Below, in pieces: positions 9,044 to 16,953 of a stretch of DNA of 64,000 bases. Origin of the DNA: Flintibacter muris (GTDB lineage Bacteria > Bacillota > Clostridia > Oscillospirales > Oscillospiraceae); the NCBI RefSeq assembly GCF_943192995.1, contig NZ_CALPCP010000008.1, positions 62,001 through 126,000 of the forward strand, in the 5' to 3' direction. The translations under genes were made by a program, and so were the position numbers. The notes under the pieces were generated by a model. It worked only from the letters and a program-made list of their open reading frames with translations. It had not been told where the DNA came from and made no database searches. Position 1 is the stretch's first letter. The number at the start of each line of letters is the position of its first letter.

Positions 9044-11195
9044 AAAACCGGTGTACCCATCCCGACAGGAACCACACAGGGGCCAGCCAGGTGAGCATAT
9101 AGATAAGCAGGTTCAGGGGGGACAGGGAGGTATAAGCCCCCACAGAGGTGAGGTAGGCGGCCAGAGCCATCCCCAGCAGGGAGGCGGCGCAGCACAGCGC
9201 GGCCCCCAGACGGGTGGCCCAGCGCAGGCGCTTGGCGGCGGTGATGGCCTCAGCAAAAGGGAGCAGGCCCTCCCGGCACAGCAGGGCAGTGAGCACGCCA
9301 TCGTGCTCCTGGTCCGGGTTGGACAGCTCCCGGCGGCGTTCCACGCCGGGGAAGGCCATCTTATCTGCCGCCAGCTTGAACCGCTGCTGGAGCATGGCGG
9401 GGATCAGGTTAAAATCCCGTGTGGCCAGCACCGGCTCCATCTTCTCCAGCATCAGGGACTCCAGGGCTGGGAAGACGGTGTCGGGCAGGGTGTAGCTGAG
9501 GGCAAAAATACCGGCCAGCTTGCCGTCAATGGCGCAGAAAACGGCGTTTTTCACGTTCAGCCCCTGGGGCAGGCGGACCTTCATCAGCTTCATAAAGGCG
9601 GCGGAGCCCACCAGCACCTGGTCGCCCCGGATGTTGGCGGACAGGCCGCCCCCCTCATGGAACTGGAGGCTGCCGGCGTTGCGCATCAGTCCGCCCATAG
9701 AGCGCAGCTGGTTGTGGAACAGGGTGGTCAGCCCGCTGCCCGAGTCCCGGATGAGGGTTGCGGTGTAGGCCACCACCCGCTCGGCGGGGAAGTCAGACAT
9801 CACCTTGAAGCCGTTGAGCTCCACATAGCCCGGGGGGAAGAGGTCGCCATCGGTGATGAGGACGCAGCACCCGCCCCGGGAGGCGGCAATCCCGGACCAG
9901 CCGGCCAGGGCGGCCCCGTCGGCGGCCAGGCGGCGGGCTGTCTTGTGAAAGGCGCGCCCGTAGGCCAGCGCGCCGCCAAAGGCGGAGGTGGCGGTGAACA
10001 TGGCGGACAGAGCCCAGATAAGCCGCTCAGGATGGTCCGCCCCGGTGGAGGCCATCAGGGCGAAGACCAGGTTGCCAATGACCAGCAGGGGGCAGAAGCG
10101 GCGGAAGATGCGCTGAGCGCCGTCGTCAGTCTGGACCTGGCTGCCAAAGCCCTCCTGGGTGCCTGACCATTTGGCGTAGGTGTCCTTGTCATTCCACTTT
10201 TCCGGGTCCAGAGTGATGCGGTAGGGGGAGGCGGAGGCGGCGGCGGTGCGGCAGGACAGCCGCAGAGCACAGCGCTTGTGGTAGGAGCCGTGGAGCAGGA
10301 AGAACAGTCCCGCCAGGCACACCAGCGTGTAGGGCAGGCGCTGGACCTCCTCCTGGGACAGGGTCAGCAGTACCCCGTCGGCCAGGGTGAAGATACAGGC
10401 CAGGGCGGCCAGGGTGTCCATGCCGGTTTTCAGCCAGAGGGCCCGGGCCAGGCCGGTGAGCAGTACGTCCATGGCCAGCAATACGCCCGCTCCCAGCAGT
10501 CCGGTGGAGATCAGACACTGGAGCCTGGGCTGGTCCAGCGGCTCCGGCCAGGCGAGCCCCGTCAAAGGGGCCATGGTCTGGGCCAGAGCCAGAACGGCCA
10601 GCAGAAAGACCAGCAGCACACGGGTGCGCATCCACTTCAACCCCTTGCCGTACTGACGGGCCAGGTCGCCGGGGGCCACATCCGGAGGAGGCGGCTCCTG
10701 ACGTCTGGGCGGGGGCCGCCACCGGCGGACACGGTCCTCCTCATCCGCCTCCCGGTCGGTGCCGGGAATCAGACGCTCCAGGCGGCGGACCTCCGCTTTA
10801 TCAATGGACTCGTCCTCCTCAAACATGTGCTCGGCGTAGTCGTCCGCCATCTGGTTCAGGTCCCGGACAAGGGTGGACAGAGCGCCGCGCTTTCGGGGGA
10901 GGGGAGTGATGTTGGATTCATCCGCCTGGGGAGCGGGGGGCTCCGGAGGCAATTCCTCAGGCGGCTCCTCGGGCGGTTCCTGGGAAGGTTCCTCCTTCTC
11001 TTCCGGCTTGCGGACGCCGGGAAAGGCCACCACCTTGCCCTGGGGAATGGGGGCCTCCCCCCGAGAGGACTGGGACGGGCGGCCATACTCGGCCATGATG
11101 TCATCCAGGGAGAAGTCCCCCCCGTCGGCGTCCCCGATCAGCGATTTGATGTCGATCAGCTCACCGTTATTCTGTTGTTTGTCTCGGTCGCTCAT
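9042..11195 (-). CDS. degenerate P1B-type ATPase-like membrane protein
   Basis: This 717-residue membrane protein has a long acidic, proline-rich N-terminal tail (residues 1-190), then about six hydrophobic segments between 193 and 413, a soluble part (415-655) and two final segments (663-712). This is the P1B-ATPase topology. The soluble part also matches: 'CVLITDGDLFPPG' (444-456) aligns with the phosphorylation loop VVFDKTGTLTEG, 'GGGLSANIRGDQVLVGS' (515-531) with the nucleotide-domain GxG/VLVG block, and 'FCAIDGKLAGIFALSYTLPD' with the segment that follows. The DKTGT sequence is replaced, and no TGE actuator motif or GDGxND hinge is seen, so transport by a normal phosphoenzyme cycle is unlikely. 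It may be a pseudo-ATPase with a regulatory role. The start is an ATG about 10 nt after AAAGGAG. Confidence 0.7.
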   Translation of the reverse strand: MSDRDKQQNNGELIDIKSLIGDADGGDFSLDDIMAEYGRPSQSSRGEAPIPQGKVVAFPGVRKPEEKEEPSQEPPEEPPEELPPEPPAPQADESNITPLPRKRGALSTLVRDLNQMADDYAEHMFEEDESIDKAEVRRLERLIPGTDREADEEDRVRRWRPPPRRQEPPPPDVAPGDLARQYGKGLKWMRTRVLLVFLLAVLALAQTMAPLTGLAWPEPLDQPRLQCLISTGLLGAGVLLAMDVLLTGLARALWLKTGMDTLAALACIFTLADGVLLTLSQEEVQRLPYTLVCLAGLFFLLHGSYHKRCALRLSCRTAAASASPYRITLDPEKWNDKDTYAKWSGTQEGFGSQVQTDDGAQRIFRRFCPLLVIGNLVFALMASTGADHPERLIWALSAMFTATSAFGGALAYGRAFHKTARRLAADGAALAGWSGIAASRGGCCVLITDGDLFPPGYVELNGFKVMSDFPAERVVAYTATLIRDSGSGLTTLFHNQLRSMGGLMRNAGSLQFHEGGGLSANIRGDQVLVGSAAFMKLMKVRLPQGLNVKNAVFCAIDGKLAGIFALSYTLPDTVFPALESLMLEKMEPVLATRDFNLIPAMLQQRFKLAADKMAFPGVERRRELSNPDQEHDGVLTALLCREGLLPFAEAITAAKRLRWATRLGAALCCAASLLGMALAAYLTSVGAYTSLSPLNLLIYMLTWLAPVWFLSGWVHRF

Positions 11196-11224
11196 GAGCG
11201 GGGCTCCTTTAGGGTGTAGGATTA

Positions 11225-11355
11225 CTCAAAAGCCCCCTCTGCGAAGGGAGGGGGACCGCCGCCGAAGGCGGTGGTGGAGGGTTTTCTTCTTGCGCTTTTA
11301 GAAAACCCCCAGTCAGCTTTGCTGGCAGCCCCCTTTGTGAAGGGGGCTTTTTCCC
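11225..11355. repeat. dispersed GC-rich inverted-repeat element
   Basis: The 174 bp between two genes holds short inverted repeats (CCCCCTCTGCGAAGGGAGGG, CCGCCGAAGGCGG, CAGTCAGCTTTGCTGGCAGC, AGCCCCCTTTGTGAAGGGGGC). A related copy lies at 48628-48745. They look like a non-coding, hairpin-forming repeat family and could also act as a terminator for rlmB or the upstream region. Confidence 0.6.
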
Positions 11356-11369
11356 GCAGAAGACGAGGA

Positions 11370-12155
11370 CTATCCGCCCGTGCGCTGGCGTACCGCTTCA
11401 TACAGCAGCACAGCGGCGGCGGCGGAGGCGTTGAGGGAATTGATCTTGCCGAACATGGGGATGGATACGGTGAAATCGCAGTTTTCCTCCACCAGACGGC
11501 CCAGGCCGGAGCCCTCGCTGCCTATGACAATGGCGGCGGGTCCCTTTAAATCGGCCGTGTACAGCGGGGTGGACCCCTCCATAGCCGCGCCGAAGACCCA
11601 GACCCCCTCCTCCTTCAGCTCCTTGAGCAGGGCAGGCAGGTTGGGCACCCGGGCCACCGGCACATGGGCCACCGCCCCGGCGGAGGTTTTGCCCACAATG
11701 GCCGTCAGCCCGGCGGAGCGGCGCTTGGGGATAATAACCCCGTGGGCTCCGGCGGCGTCGGCGGTGCGGATGACCGCCCCCAGGTTGTGGGGGTCGCTGA
11801 GCTCGTCGCACACCACGATCAGGGGGGCCTCCCCCTTCTCCCGGGCGGCATTGAGAATGTCGTCCACGCTGGCGTACTCCCGGACGGCGGCCTGGGCGAT
11901 CACCCCCTGGTGGGAGTGGGTGCGGCTCATGCTGTCCAGCTTGCGCCGGTCGGCGTCCACCACCACAATGCCCTTCTCCCGGGCGGAGGAGGCGATGTGG
12001 CCCAGGGTGGCGTCAGTCTCACCCCGGGCAATAAAAATCTTATCAATGGTCACCCCGGCCCGCAGGGCCTCAATAACCGCGTTGCGGCCCTCGATAATGC
12101 CGTCGTTCTCCTGCTCCACAGGGGCGGAGCGGCGCAGAGGGGGGCGTTTGTTCAT
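11370..12155 (-). CDS. rlmB: 23S rRNA (guanosine-2'-O-)-methyltransferase (TrmH/SpoU family)
   Basis: A 261-residue SPOUT methyltransferase that would 2'-O-methylate a guanosine in the 23S rRNA peptidyl-transferase region using S-adenosylmethionine. Family motifs are present: an N-terminal substrate-binding domain starting 'GIIEGRNAVIEAL', motif 1 'DPHNLGAVIRTADAAGAHG', motif 2 'IVIGSEGSGLGRLV', and motif 3 'NSLNASAAAAVLLYEAVRQR' that builds the trefoil knot. The length is normal. GGAAGGA lies upstream of the ATG. It is divergent from ftsH, with about 215 bp between the starts. Paralogues of this family can modify tRNA instead, so the exact target is inferred. Confidence 0.92.
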   Translation of the reverse strand: MNKRPPLRRSAPVEQENDGIIEGRNAVIEALRAGVTIDKIFIARGETDATLGHIASSAREKGIVVVDADRRKLDSMSRTHSHQGVIAQAAVREYASVDDILNAAREKGEAPLIVVCDELSDPHNLGAVIRTADAAGAHGVIIPKRRSAGLTAIVGKTSAGAVAHVPVARVPNLPALLKELKEEGVWVFGAAMEGSTPLYTADLKGPAAIVIGSEGSGLGRLVEENCDFTVSIPMFGKINSLNASAAAAVLLYEAVRQRTGG

Positions 12156-12294
12156 AAGCGTACAGTCCTTCCGTATCGAATCACATACAAAACATAGTGT
12201 ATCACATTTTCCCGCCGGTGGGAAGTGGAAATTTGACAGCCTCCGGCAAAAAACGGGTCACAGAAAATTCACCGGAAGTTTACAAGGGATTTTC

Positions 12295-12323
12295 TTGTTT
12301 TTACTTCCCAACTGTGGTATGAT
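12295..12323 (+). promoter_or_regulatory. sigma-A-type promoter of ftsH
   Basis: TTGTTT (12295-12300), a 17 bp spacer and TATGAT (12318-12323) precede ftsH by about 50 nt. Transcription would start near 12330. Confidence 0.6.
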
Positions 12324-12370
12324 ACCCTTTGATCTATTGCAAAAAACGCGAAAAATGGAGGTACGCTCCT

Positions 12371-14503
12371 TTGAAACCAGATAAAGGAAATAACAAAAAG
12401 AACGCCTTTGGCCTGATTTCGCTGATTTTATGGGCGCTGATGCTGACGCTGCTCTTCCGCAGCTGCACCAGCAGCTACAACAGCTCCAATCAGGTCCAGG
12501 TGCCTTACTCCACCTTCCGCCAGTGGGTGGTGGCCGACCTGGTGGAGTCGGTCAAAATCGAAAGCAGCCTGTTCACCATTACCCTGAAAGAGGGGGTGGA
12601 GGAGGAGGCCAAGGCCTATATTCCGGAGGACGACAAGGCTCAGCAGAGCAACAATATGTTCGCCTGGATGCCCATCCAGAACGACCGGGAGACCGAGTAT
12701 GTCACCACCCCGCTGCCCATTGCCGACCTGGAGCTGGAGAGCCTGTTGGACGACCACAACGTCCGCCACTGGACCCCTGCGGTGGATAACTCCTCCCAGA
12801 TTCTCTATCTGCTCATTACCACTGTGCTGCCCATTGTGATTATGGTGGGAGCCATGGTCTTCCTCATGCGGGGCATTGGCGGCAAGGGGGGCATGGGCGG
12901 TATCGGCGGCGTGGGCAAGGCCAACGCCAAGGTCTATGTGGAAAAGAAGACCGGCGTTACCTTCCGGGACGTGGCCGGTCAGGACGAGGCCAAGGAGTCT
13001 CTGGAGGAGATTATTGATATCCTCCATAACCCCCAGAAGTACACCGAAATCGGCGCTAAGCTGCCCAAGGGCGCGCTGCTGGTGGGCCCTCCGGGCACCG
13101 GCAAGACCCTTCTCGCCAAGGCCGTGGCCGGAGAGGCGGGGGTGCCCTTCTTCTCCATCAGCGGCTCTGACTTTGTGGAGATGTTTGTAGGCGTGGGCGC
13201 GTCCCGTGTCCGGGACCTGTTCAAAGAGGCCAGTAAAATGGCCCCCTGCATCATCTTTATTGATGAGATCGACACCATTGGCAAATCCCGTGACAACCGC
13301 ATGGGGGGCAACGACGAACGGGAACAGACCCTGAACCAGCTGCTGGCTGAGCTGGACGGCTTCGACCCCGGCAAGGGGGTCATTGTCCTGGGGGCCACCA
13401 ACCGGCCCGAGGTGCTGGACAAGGCCCTCCTCCGCCCGGGACGGTTCGACCGGCGGATCACCATCGACCGGCCCAATCTGGCGGGCCGCCTGTCCACCCT
13501 CCAGGTCCACACCCGGAAGATCAAGCTGGCCGAGGATGTGGATTTGAAGAAAATTGCCCTGGCCACCGCCGGTACCGTGGGCGCCGACCTGGCCAATCTG
13601 GTGAACGAGGCCGCACTCCGGGCCGTCCGCCACGGCCGCCGGGCCGTCAACCAGGAGGACCTGCTGGCCTCCTTCGAGTTTGTCATTGCCGGAAGCGAGA
13701 AGAAAAACTCCGTCCTCACTGAGTTTGAGCGCAAGCTGGTGGCCTACCACGAGGTGGGCCACGCCATGGTGGCCTACAAGCAGAAAAACGCCGAGCCGGT
13801 GCAGAAAATCACCATTGTCCCCCACACCGAGGGCTCTTTGGGCTACACCCTCCTTATGCCCGAGGAGGACAAAACCAACCTGCGCACCCGGGAGGAGCTG
13901 ATGGCCAAAATCGCCGTCTCCATGGGCGGCCGGGCCGCCGAGGAGGTGGTGATGGACACCATGACCAACGGCGCGTCTCAGGACATTCAGGAGGCCACCA
14001 ACATTGCCCGCAACATGGTGGCCATGTACGGCATGAGCGAGGAATTTGGCATGATGGCCTTGGGCTCTGTCCGCAACCAGTATCTGGAGGGCGGCTACGG
14101 CCTGGACTGTGCTCAGGACACCGCCGCTGTGATGGATAAGGCCGTGAAGGCCATCCTGGATGTGTGCTACAAAGACGCAGTGGAGGTCATCCGGGCCAAC
14201 CGGGAGGATATGGACAAGGTGGTGGCCTATCTGCTGGAGAAGGAAACCATCACCGGCGGCGAGATGGTGGCCATCATTGAGGGCCGGGACCCCACCACCG
14301 TGGAGGACGCCTACGCCTCCACCCGCAAGGCAGTGCCCGGGGACATTGAGCCCCCTGCCAAGTCCATCCACATTATCAGCGAGGAGATCAAGCCCCCCGC
14401 CCTGGAGGAGCCCCCCGCCGAACCGAAGGAGCCCCCCGAGGATGAGGAGGAACCCGTCCCGGCGGAACAGCCCCAGTCGGATGGGGATGAAAAGTCCGAA
14501 TGA
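12371..14503 (+). CDS. ftsH: ATP-dependent zinc metalloprotease FtsH
   Basis: Membrane-anchored AAA+ protease (710 residues) that degrades misfolded membrane proteins and regulatory proteins. Two transmembrane segments (about 12-30 and 143-166) flank the extracytoplasmic domain. Then come Walker A GPPGTGKT (239-246), Walker B CIIFIDEID (293-301), the second region of homology with arginine fingers ('ATNRPEVLDKALLRPGRFDR') and the zinc site HEVGH (460-464). The C-terminal tail is rich in Pro and Glu. TTG 12371 is chosen as start because GGAGG lies 10 nt upstream; an in-frame TTG at 12329 falls at the predicted transcription start. It is transcribed alone between a promoter and a terminator. 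Confidence 0.95.
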   Translation: MKPDKGNNKKNAFGLISLILWALMLTLLFRSCTSSYNSSNQVQVPYSTFRQWVVADLVESVKIESSLFTITLKEGVEEEAKAYIPEDDKAQQSNNMFAWMPIQNDRETEYVTTPLPIADLELESLLDDHNVRHWTPAVDNSSQILYLLITTVLPIVIMVGAMVFLMRGIGGKGGMGGIGGVGKANAKVYVEKKTGVTFRDVAGQDEAKESLEEIIDILHNPQKYTEIGAKLPKGALLVGPPGTGKTLLAKAVAGEAGVPFFSISGSDFVEMFVGVGASRVRDLFKEASKMAPCIIFIDEIDTIGKSRDNRMGGNDEREQTLNQLLAELDGFDPGKGVIVLGATNRPEVLDKALLRPGRFDRRITIDRPNLAGRLSTLQVHTRKIKLAEDVDLKKIALATAGTVGADLANLVNEAALRAVRHGRRAVNQEDLLASFEFVIAGSEKKNSVLTEFERKLVAYHEVGHAMVAYKQKNAEPVQKITIVPHTEGSLGYTLLMPEEDKTNLRTREELMAKIAVSMGGRAAEEVVMDTMTNGASQDIQEATNIARNMVAMYGMSEEFGMMALGSVRNQYLEGGYGLDCAQDTAAVMDKAVKAILDVCYKDAVEVIRANREDMDKVVAYLLEKETITGGEMVAIIEGRDPTTVEDAYASTRKAVPGDIEPPAKSIHIISEEIKPPALEEPPAEPKEPPEDEEEPVPAEQPQSDGDEKSE

Positions 14504-14507
14504 TGCG

Positions 14508-14537
14508 AAAGCGCCGCCCTTATGGGCGGCGCTTTCT
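14508..14537 (+). terminator. intrinsic terminator of ftsH
   Basis: GAAAGCGCCGCCC / GGGCGGCGCTTTC hairpin with a pyrimidine tail, right after the ftsH stop codon. Confidence 0.9.
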
Positions 14538-14540
14538 CTG

Positions 14541-14726
14541 TCAAACTGTGTTCAGGCAGGCGGTCAGGCACTTTTGAAAGTCCTGCTCAGCCTCAGAGAG
14601 GTATTTCCAGACCGCATATAACGCTCCTGCATACTGATGGTTCATCCCGTCCAGCCCCAGGGCCATAATGTGGATCGCCGACAGCCCGTCTGAAATCCGC
14701 TGGACGAATTCCTCCAATTCTATCAA
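14541..14726 (-). CDS. small conserved-looking hypothetical protein
   Basis: This is a 61-residue ORF with a TTG start and no clear ribosome binding site. Its composition is protein-like (amphipathic helices, 'NHQYAGALYAVWKYLSEAEQDF'), and it fills an otherwise empty gap between the convergent ftsH terminator and the upstream dpaB end. I do not recognise a family. The start could be different. Confidence 0.45.
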   Translation of the reverse strand: MIELEEFVQRISDGLSAIHIMALGLDGMNHQYAGALYAVWKYLSEAEQDFQKCLTACLNTV

Positions 14727-14796
14727 ACTGCGCCGATTCAGATTTTGACCGGCTTTTGTGTCACTTTATATGGGCATATCAAACCGCATGGGCAAT

Positions 14797-15375
14797 TTAC
14801 GCCCTTAACAGCAGCGGCTGGAGCTGCTTTCCCTCCAGGGCCGCCTGGGCGGCGTCAGCTACCTGAGAGAAGTCGGATACCAGGGAAGTGGGCTTTTTCT
14901 CAAAATCGTCCTGGCCAAAGGGGACAAAGTAGATGTATTTTCTGGGCAGAAGGGTGCCAATACTGGCCGCCGAGGCTGCCAGGCCATCGTTGGTGGAGGG
15001 TGCGATGAGCAGCGGCTTGCAGTTGCGCAGGTGGGCTTTGGCTGCCATGGTGACGCTGGTGTCCGTCACCCCCGCCGCCAGCTTGCCCAGGGTGTTCCCT
15101 GTGCAGGGAGCGATAATCAGCAGGTCAAGCAGCTTTTGAGGGCCAATGGGCTCCGCGCCTTTCACAGTGCAGATGACCCGATGGTCACAGATGCGCTCCA
15201 TCTCCCGCATCAGGTCATGGGCTTTGCCAAAGCGGGTGTCCGTACTGGCCGTGATTTCGGACACAATGGGTACCACCCGTTCAAACCGGGCCTTGACCTG
15301 TTCCAGCGCCTCCATCGCCTTAGCGTGGGTACAAAAAGATCCGCATACGGCGAATCCAACGGTTTTATCTTCCAA
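14797..15375 (-). CDS. dpaB: dipicolinate synthase subunit B
   Basis: SpoVFB, the flavoprotein-like partner of DpaA. Together they make dipicolinic acid from 4-hydroxytetrahydrodipicolinate in the mother cell during sporulation. The 192 residues match the family length and its flavoprotein fold: N-terminal 'VGFAVCGSFCTHAKAMEAL', central 'DLLIIAPCTGNTLGKLAAGVTDTSVTMAAKAHLRN' and 'PLLIAPSTNDGLAASA'. The start appears to be TTG 15375, with AAAGGA upstream. It lies 72 nt after the dpaA stop, separated by an A/T hairpin. Only the 3' part of dpaA lies directly upstream; the promoter and 5' part are 20 kb away beyond the intervening element. Confidence 0.93.
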   Translation of the reverse strand: MEDKTVGFAVCGSFCTHAKAMEALEQVKARFERVVPIVSEITASTDTRFGKAHDLMREMERICDHRVICTVKGAEPIGPQKLLDLLIIAPCTGNTLGKLAAGVTDTSVTMAAKAHLRNCKPLLIAPSTNDGLAASAASIGTLLPRKYIYFVPFGQDDFEKKPTSLVSDFSQVADAAQAALEGKQLQPLLLRA

Positions 15376-15417
15376 AGAAAGCAGTCCTTTCCAATATGAG
15401 ATGAGAAAAATGGGGTG

Positions 15418-15442
15418 AGGATTCTTTTTTAAAAAGAATCCT
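15418..15442 (-). promoter_or_regulatory. hairpin between dpaA and dpaB
   Basis: A nearly perfect palindrome (AGGATTCTTTTT with AAAAAGAATCCT) starts 6 nt after the dpaA stop codon. It could be a weak terminator or an mRNA-processing hairpin that sets the dpaA:dpaB ratio. Confidence 0.45.
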
Positions 15443-15447
15443 CTGTG

Positions 15448-15929
15448 TCAAAATCCAATTTCCCGCAGCATGTTATAAATCGTACTCTTGATGGCCGCCC
15501 CGGCGGTGATGGGGGCCACCTTGCCCGGGAGGGAGAGAGCCCAGATGACGGTGAGGCCCAACTCACCCGCCGCCCCCAGGTCCACGCCTCCCGGCTTGGA
15601 GGCCAGATCCAGAATGAGGCAGTCGGCTTTGACATCCTCCAGCTCCTCCCGGCCCAGTATCTGAACGGGAACCGTGTTAACAATCAAATCATAGCCGCAC
15701 AGCCAGCCCTTCAACTGGGCCAGATGCTCTCCACCAAAGCCCATAGCCTGGGCCCAGGCCAGCTGGTCATACTTTCGGGCGGCTACGCTCACCCGGGCGC
15801 CCAGGGCCTGGAAGCGCTGGGCGGTCAGCCGTCCCACCCGCCCAAAGCCGATAATCAGAACCTTGGAGCCGTGGATGGTAATGGGCAGATGCTCCATAGC
15901 CAGCTGGATGGCTCCTTCCGCTGTGGGGA
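15448..15929 (-). CDS. dpaA: dipicolinate synthase subunit A, 3' part of split gene
   Basis: C-terminal 158 codons of SpoVFA, beginning at the shared 7 bp core. It encodes 'TAEGAIQLAMEHLPITIHGS' and the Rossmann nucleotide-binding motif 'VLIIGFGRVGR', then 'LILDLASKPGGVD' and 'SLPGKVAPITAGAAI', all typical of the family. The gene lacks its first 133 codons here. They are at 36063-36463 on the same strand. A nominal start further upstream (near 16008) lies inside the intervening element and overlaps the attachment arm, so it is not taken as real. Joining the two parts through TCCCCAC keeps the frame and gives 291 residues, close to the usual size of about 295. Confidence 0.93.
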
Positions 15930-15951
15930 GCGCATTAGCGATGGGACACAG
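15923..15951 (-). other. attL: left attachment site with recombinase half-site
   Basis: Core TCCCCAC (minus strand, 15929-15923). It is preceded on the element side by the arm CTGTGTCCCATCGCTAATGC (minus strand, 15951-15932), which matches the right-end arm in 18 of 20 positions in inverted orientation. Confidence 0.85.
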
Positions 15952-15970
15952 TTTTTGCATAATCAAACTC

Positions 15971-16483
15971 TCAGCCGATAGCGGCTCTGGCCCGGCAGCA
16001 GAAGTCATTCATACAGCTAACGGCGGTGGCTCTTGGAATCTTCAGAAACCGTGCGGCCTCACGAAGCGCAAAGCCATCCACCAGGAGCCGAATGATTTTC
16101 ACTTCCCTTGGCGTAGCCATACTTGCGACCTGTTCCAGAAGGACCTTGCCCTCAATTTGCCGCTCGGTATCTTGCCTGGGGTCTGTAAGCGGACTGCCGG
16201 CATCAGCCAGCCCCACAGTCACGCCGCAACGTTTCGCACGGGCATGATACTCACCCTCCCGAAGAACGGAATCCTTCATAGCCCGGAACGCCATAGCCTT
16301 GAACGCTACTCCGGCAGGAGGATTGCGGAAATACTGCTGCACAGCGGAGAGATAACCAAAGATTATGATGTCATAAAAATCATCCATCGGGAGACGTTTG
16401 CAGCGAAGGTAATCAATGACCATATCGTGGTGTTGCTCCGCAAACTCCCGTTCCTCCTGTGTCATAGGGCGCAAGGCCCTCAT
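15971..16483 (-). CDS. sigma-70-like factor at the left end of the element
   Basis: A 170-residue protein. The N-terminal half resembles sigma region 2 ('YDIIIFGYLSAVQQYFRNPP', 'AFKAMAFRAMKDSVLREGEY'). The C-terminal part is a helix-turn-helix like region 4 ('TPREVKIIRLLVDGFALREA', 'FLKIPRATAVSCMNDF'). ATG 16483 has GGAGTGAT upstream; a GTG three codons earlier is also possible. It ends the left operon, 42 bp before the attachment core, and reads toward the dpaA 3' part and dpaB. Such factors in phages and integrative elements often activate late or excision genes; a role here is inferred. Confidence 0.65.
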   Translation of the reverse strand: MRALRPMTQEEREFAEQHHDMVIDYLRCKRLPMDDFYDIIIFGYLSAVQQYFRNPPAGVAFKAMAFRAMKDSVLREGEYHARAKRCGVTVGLADAGSPLTDPRQDTERQIEGKVLLEQVASMATPREVKIIRLLVDGFALREAARFLKIPRATAVSCMNDFCCRARAAIG

Positions 16484-16559
16484 GTTTATCACTCCAATCA
16501 GTTAGTAAAATAGAGGGAACCCTTTGCGGCACAAGGGATTCCCTCAAAGATAGGTTTGC

Positions 16560-16931
16560 TTAATCCACCTCCAGCGGCAGGCAGACGATACGGCCATCCA
16601 TGCCCCAGAACATCTCCGGGGTGTAGAATTGTTCCCGGTACTGCTCAATCTGCTCCGAGGTCAGACTGGTAAAGTGGTCACTGTCCGGCGGAGCGTTGCA
16701 CAGGAAGAACGTACCGCACACAATATCACATAACTGCCCGTTCTTGTCCCGCAGCCCACGGTTTGCCGGAAGGTCCAGCAATTTGCCCTCGTCATTGCAG
16801 ACCAGCACGACAGAGTTCTCCAAGTAAATGGGTTGAATTAACCCACCCACGATACCCTGCATAGAGTTCAGAGAATCGTCGATTTCCTTCTCTTCCGGCC
16901 TCTGCTCAGGTTCAACTACTAAGACACGCAT
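16560..16931 (-). CDS. DUF3846-like small protein
   Basis: A 123-residue acidic protein beginning 'MRVLVVEPEQRPEEKEID'. It has the features of DUF3846-type proteins carried by Clostridia mobile elements: 'GIVGGLIQPIYLENSVVLVC' with 'NDEGKLLDLPANRGL' and 'IVCGTFFLCNAPPDSD'. The function of the family is unknown. It is in the left operon, 22 nt after the gene before it and 67 nt before the sigma-like gene. The ATG follows GGGAGAGT. Confidence 0.7.
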   Translation of the reverse strand: MRVLVVEPEQRPEEKEIDDSLNSMQGIVGGLIQPIYLENSVVLVCNDEGKLLDLPANRGLRDKNGQLCDIVCGTFFLCNAPPDSDHFTSLTSEQIEQYREQFYTPEMFWGMDGRIVCLPLEVD

Positions 16932-16953
16932 AGCAACTCTCCCTTCCCCATTC

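Noticed and set aside
12428-14371. Long minus-strand frame opposite ftsH
   Set aside because: Antisense shadow of a clear FtsH; no ribosome binding site or motif.
14745-15418. Plus-strand ORFs opposite dpaB
   Set aside because: Shadows of DpaB; no ribosome binding site.
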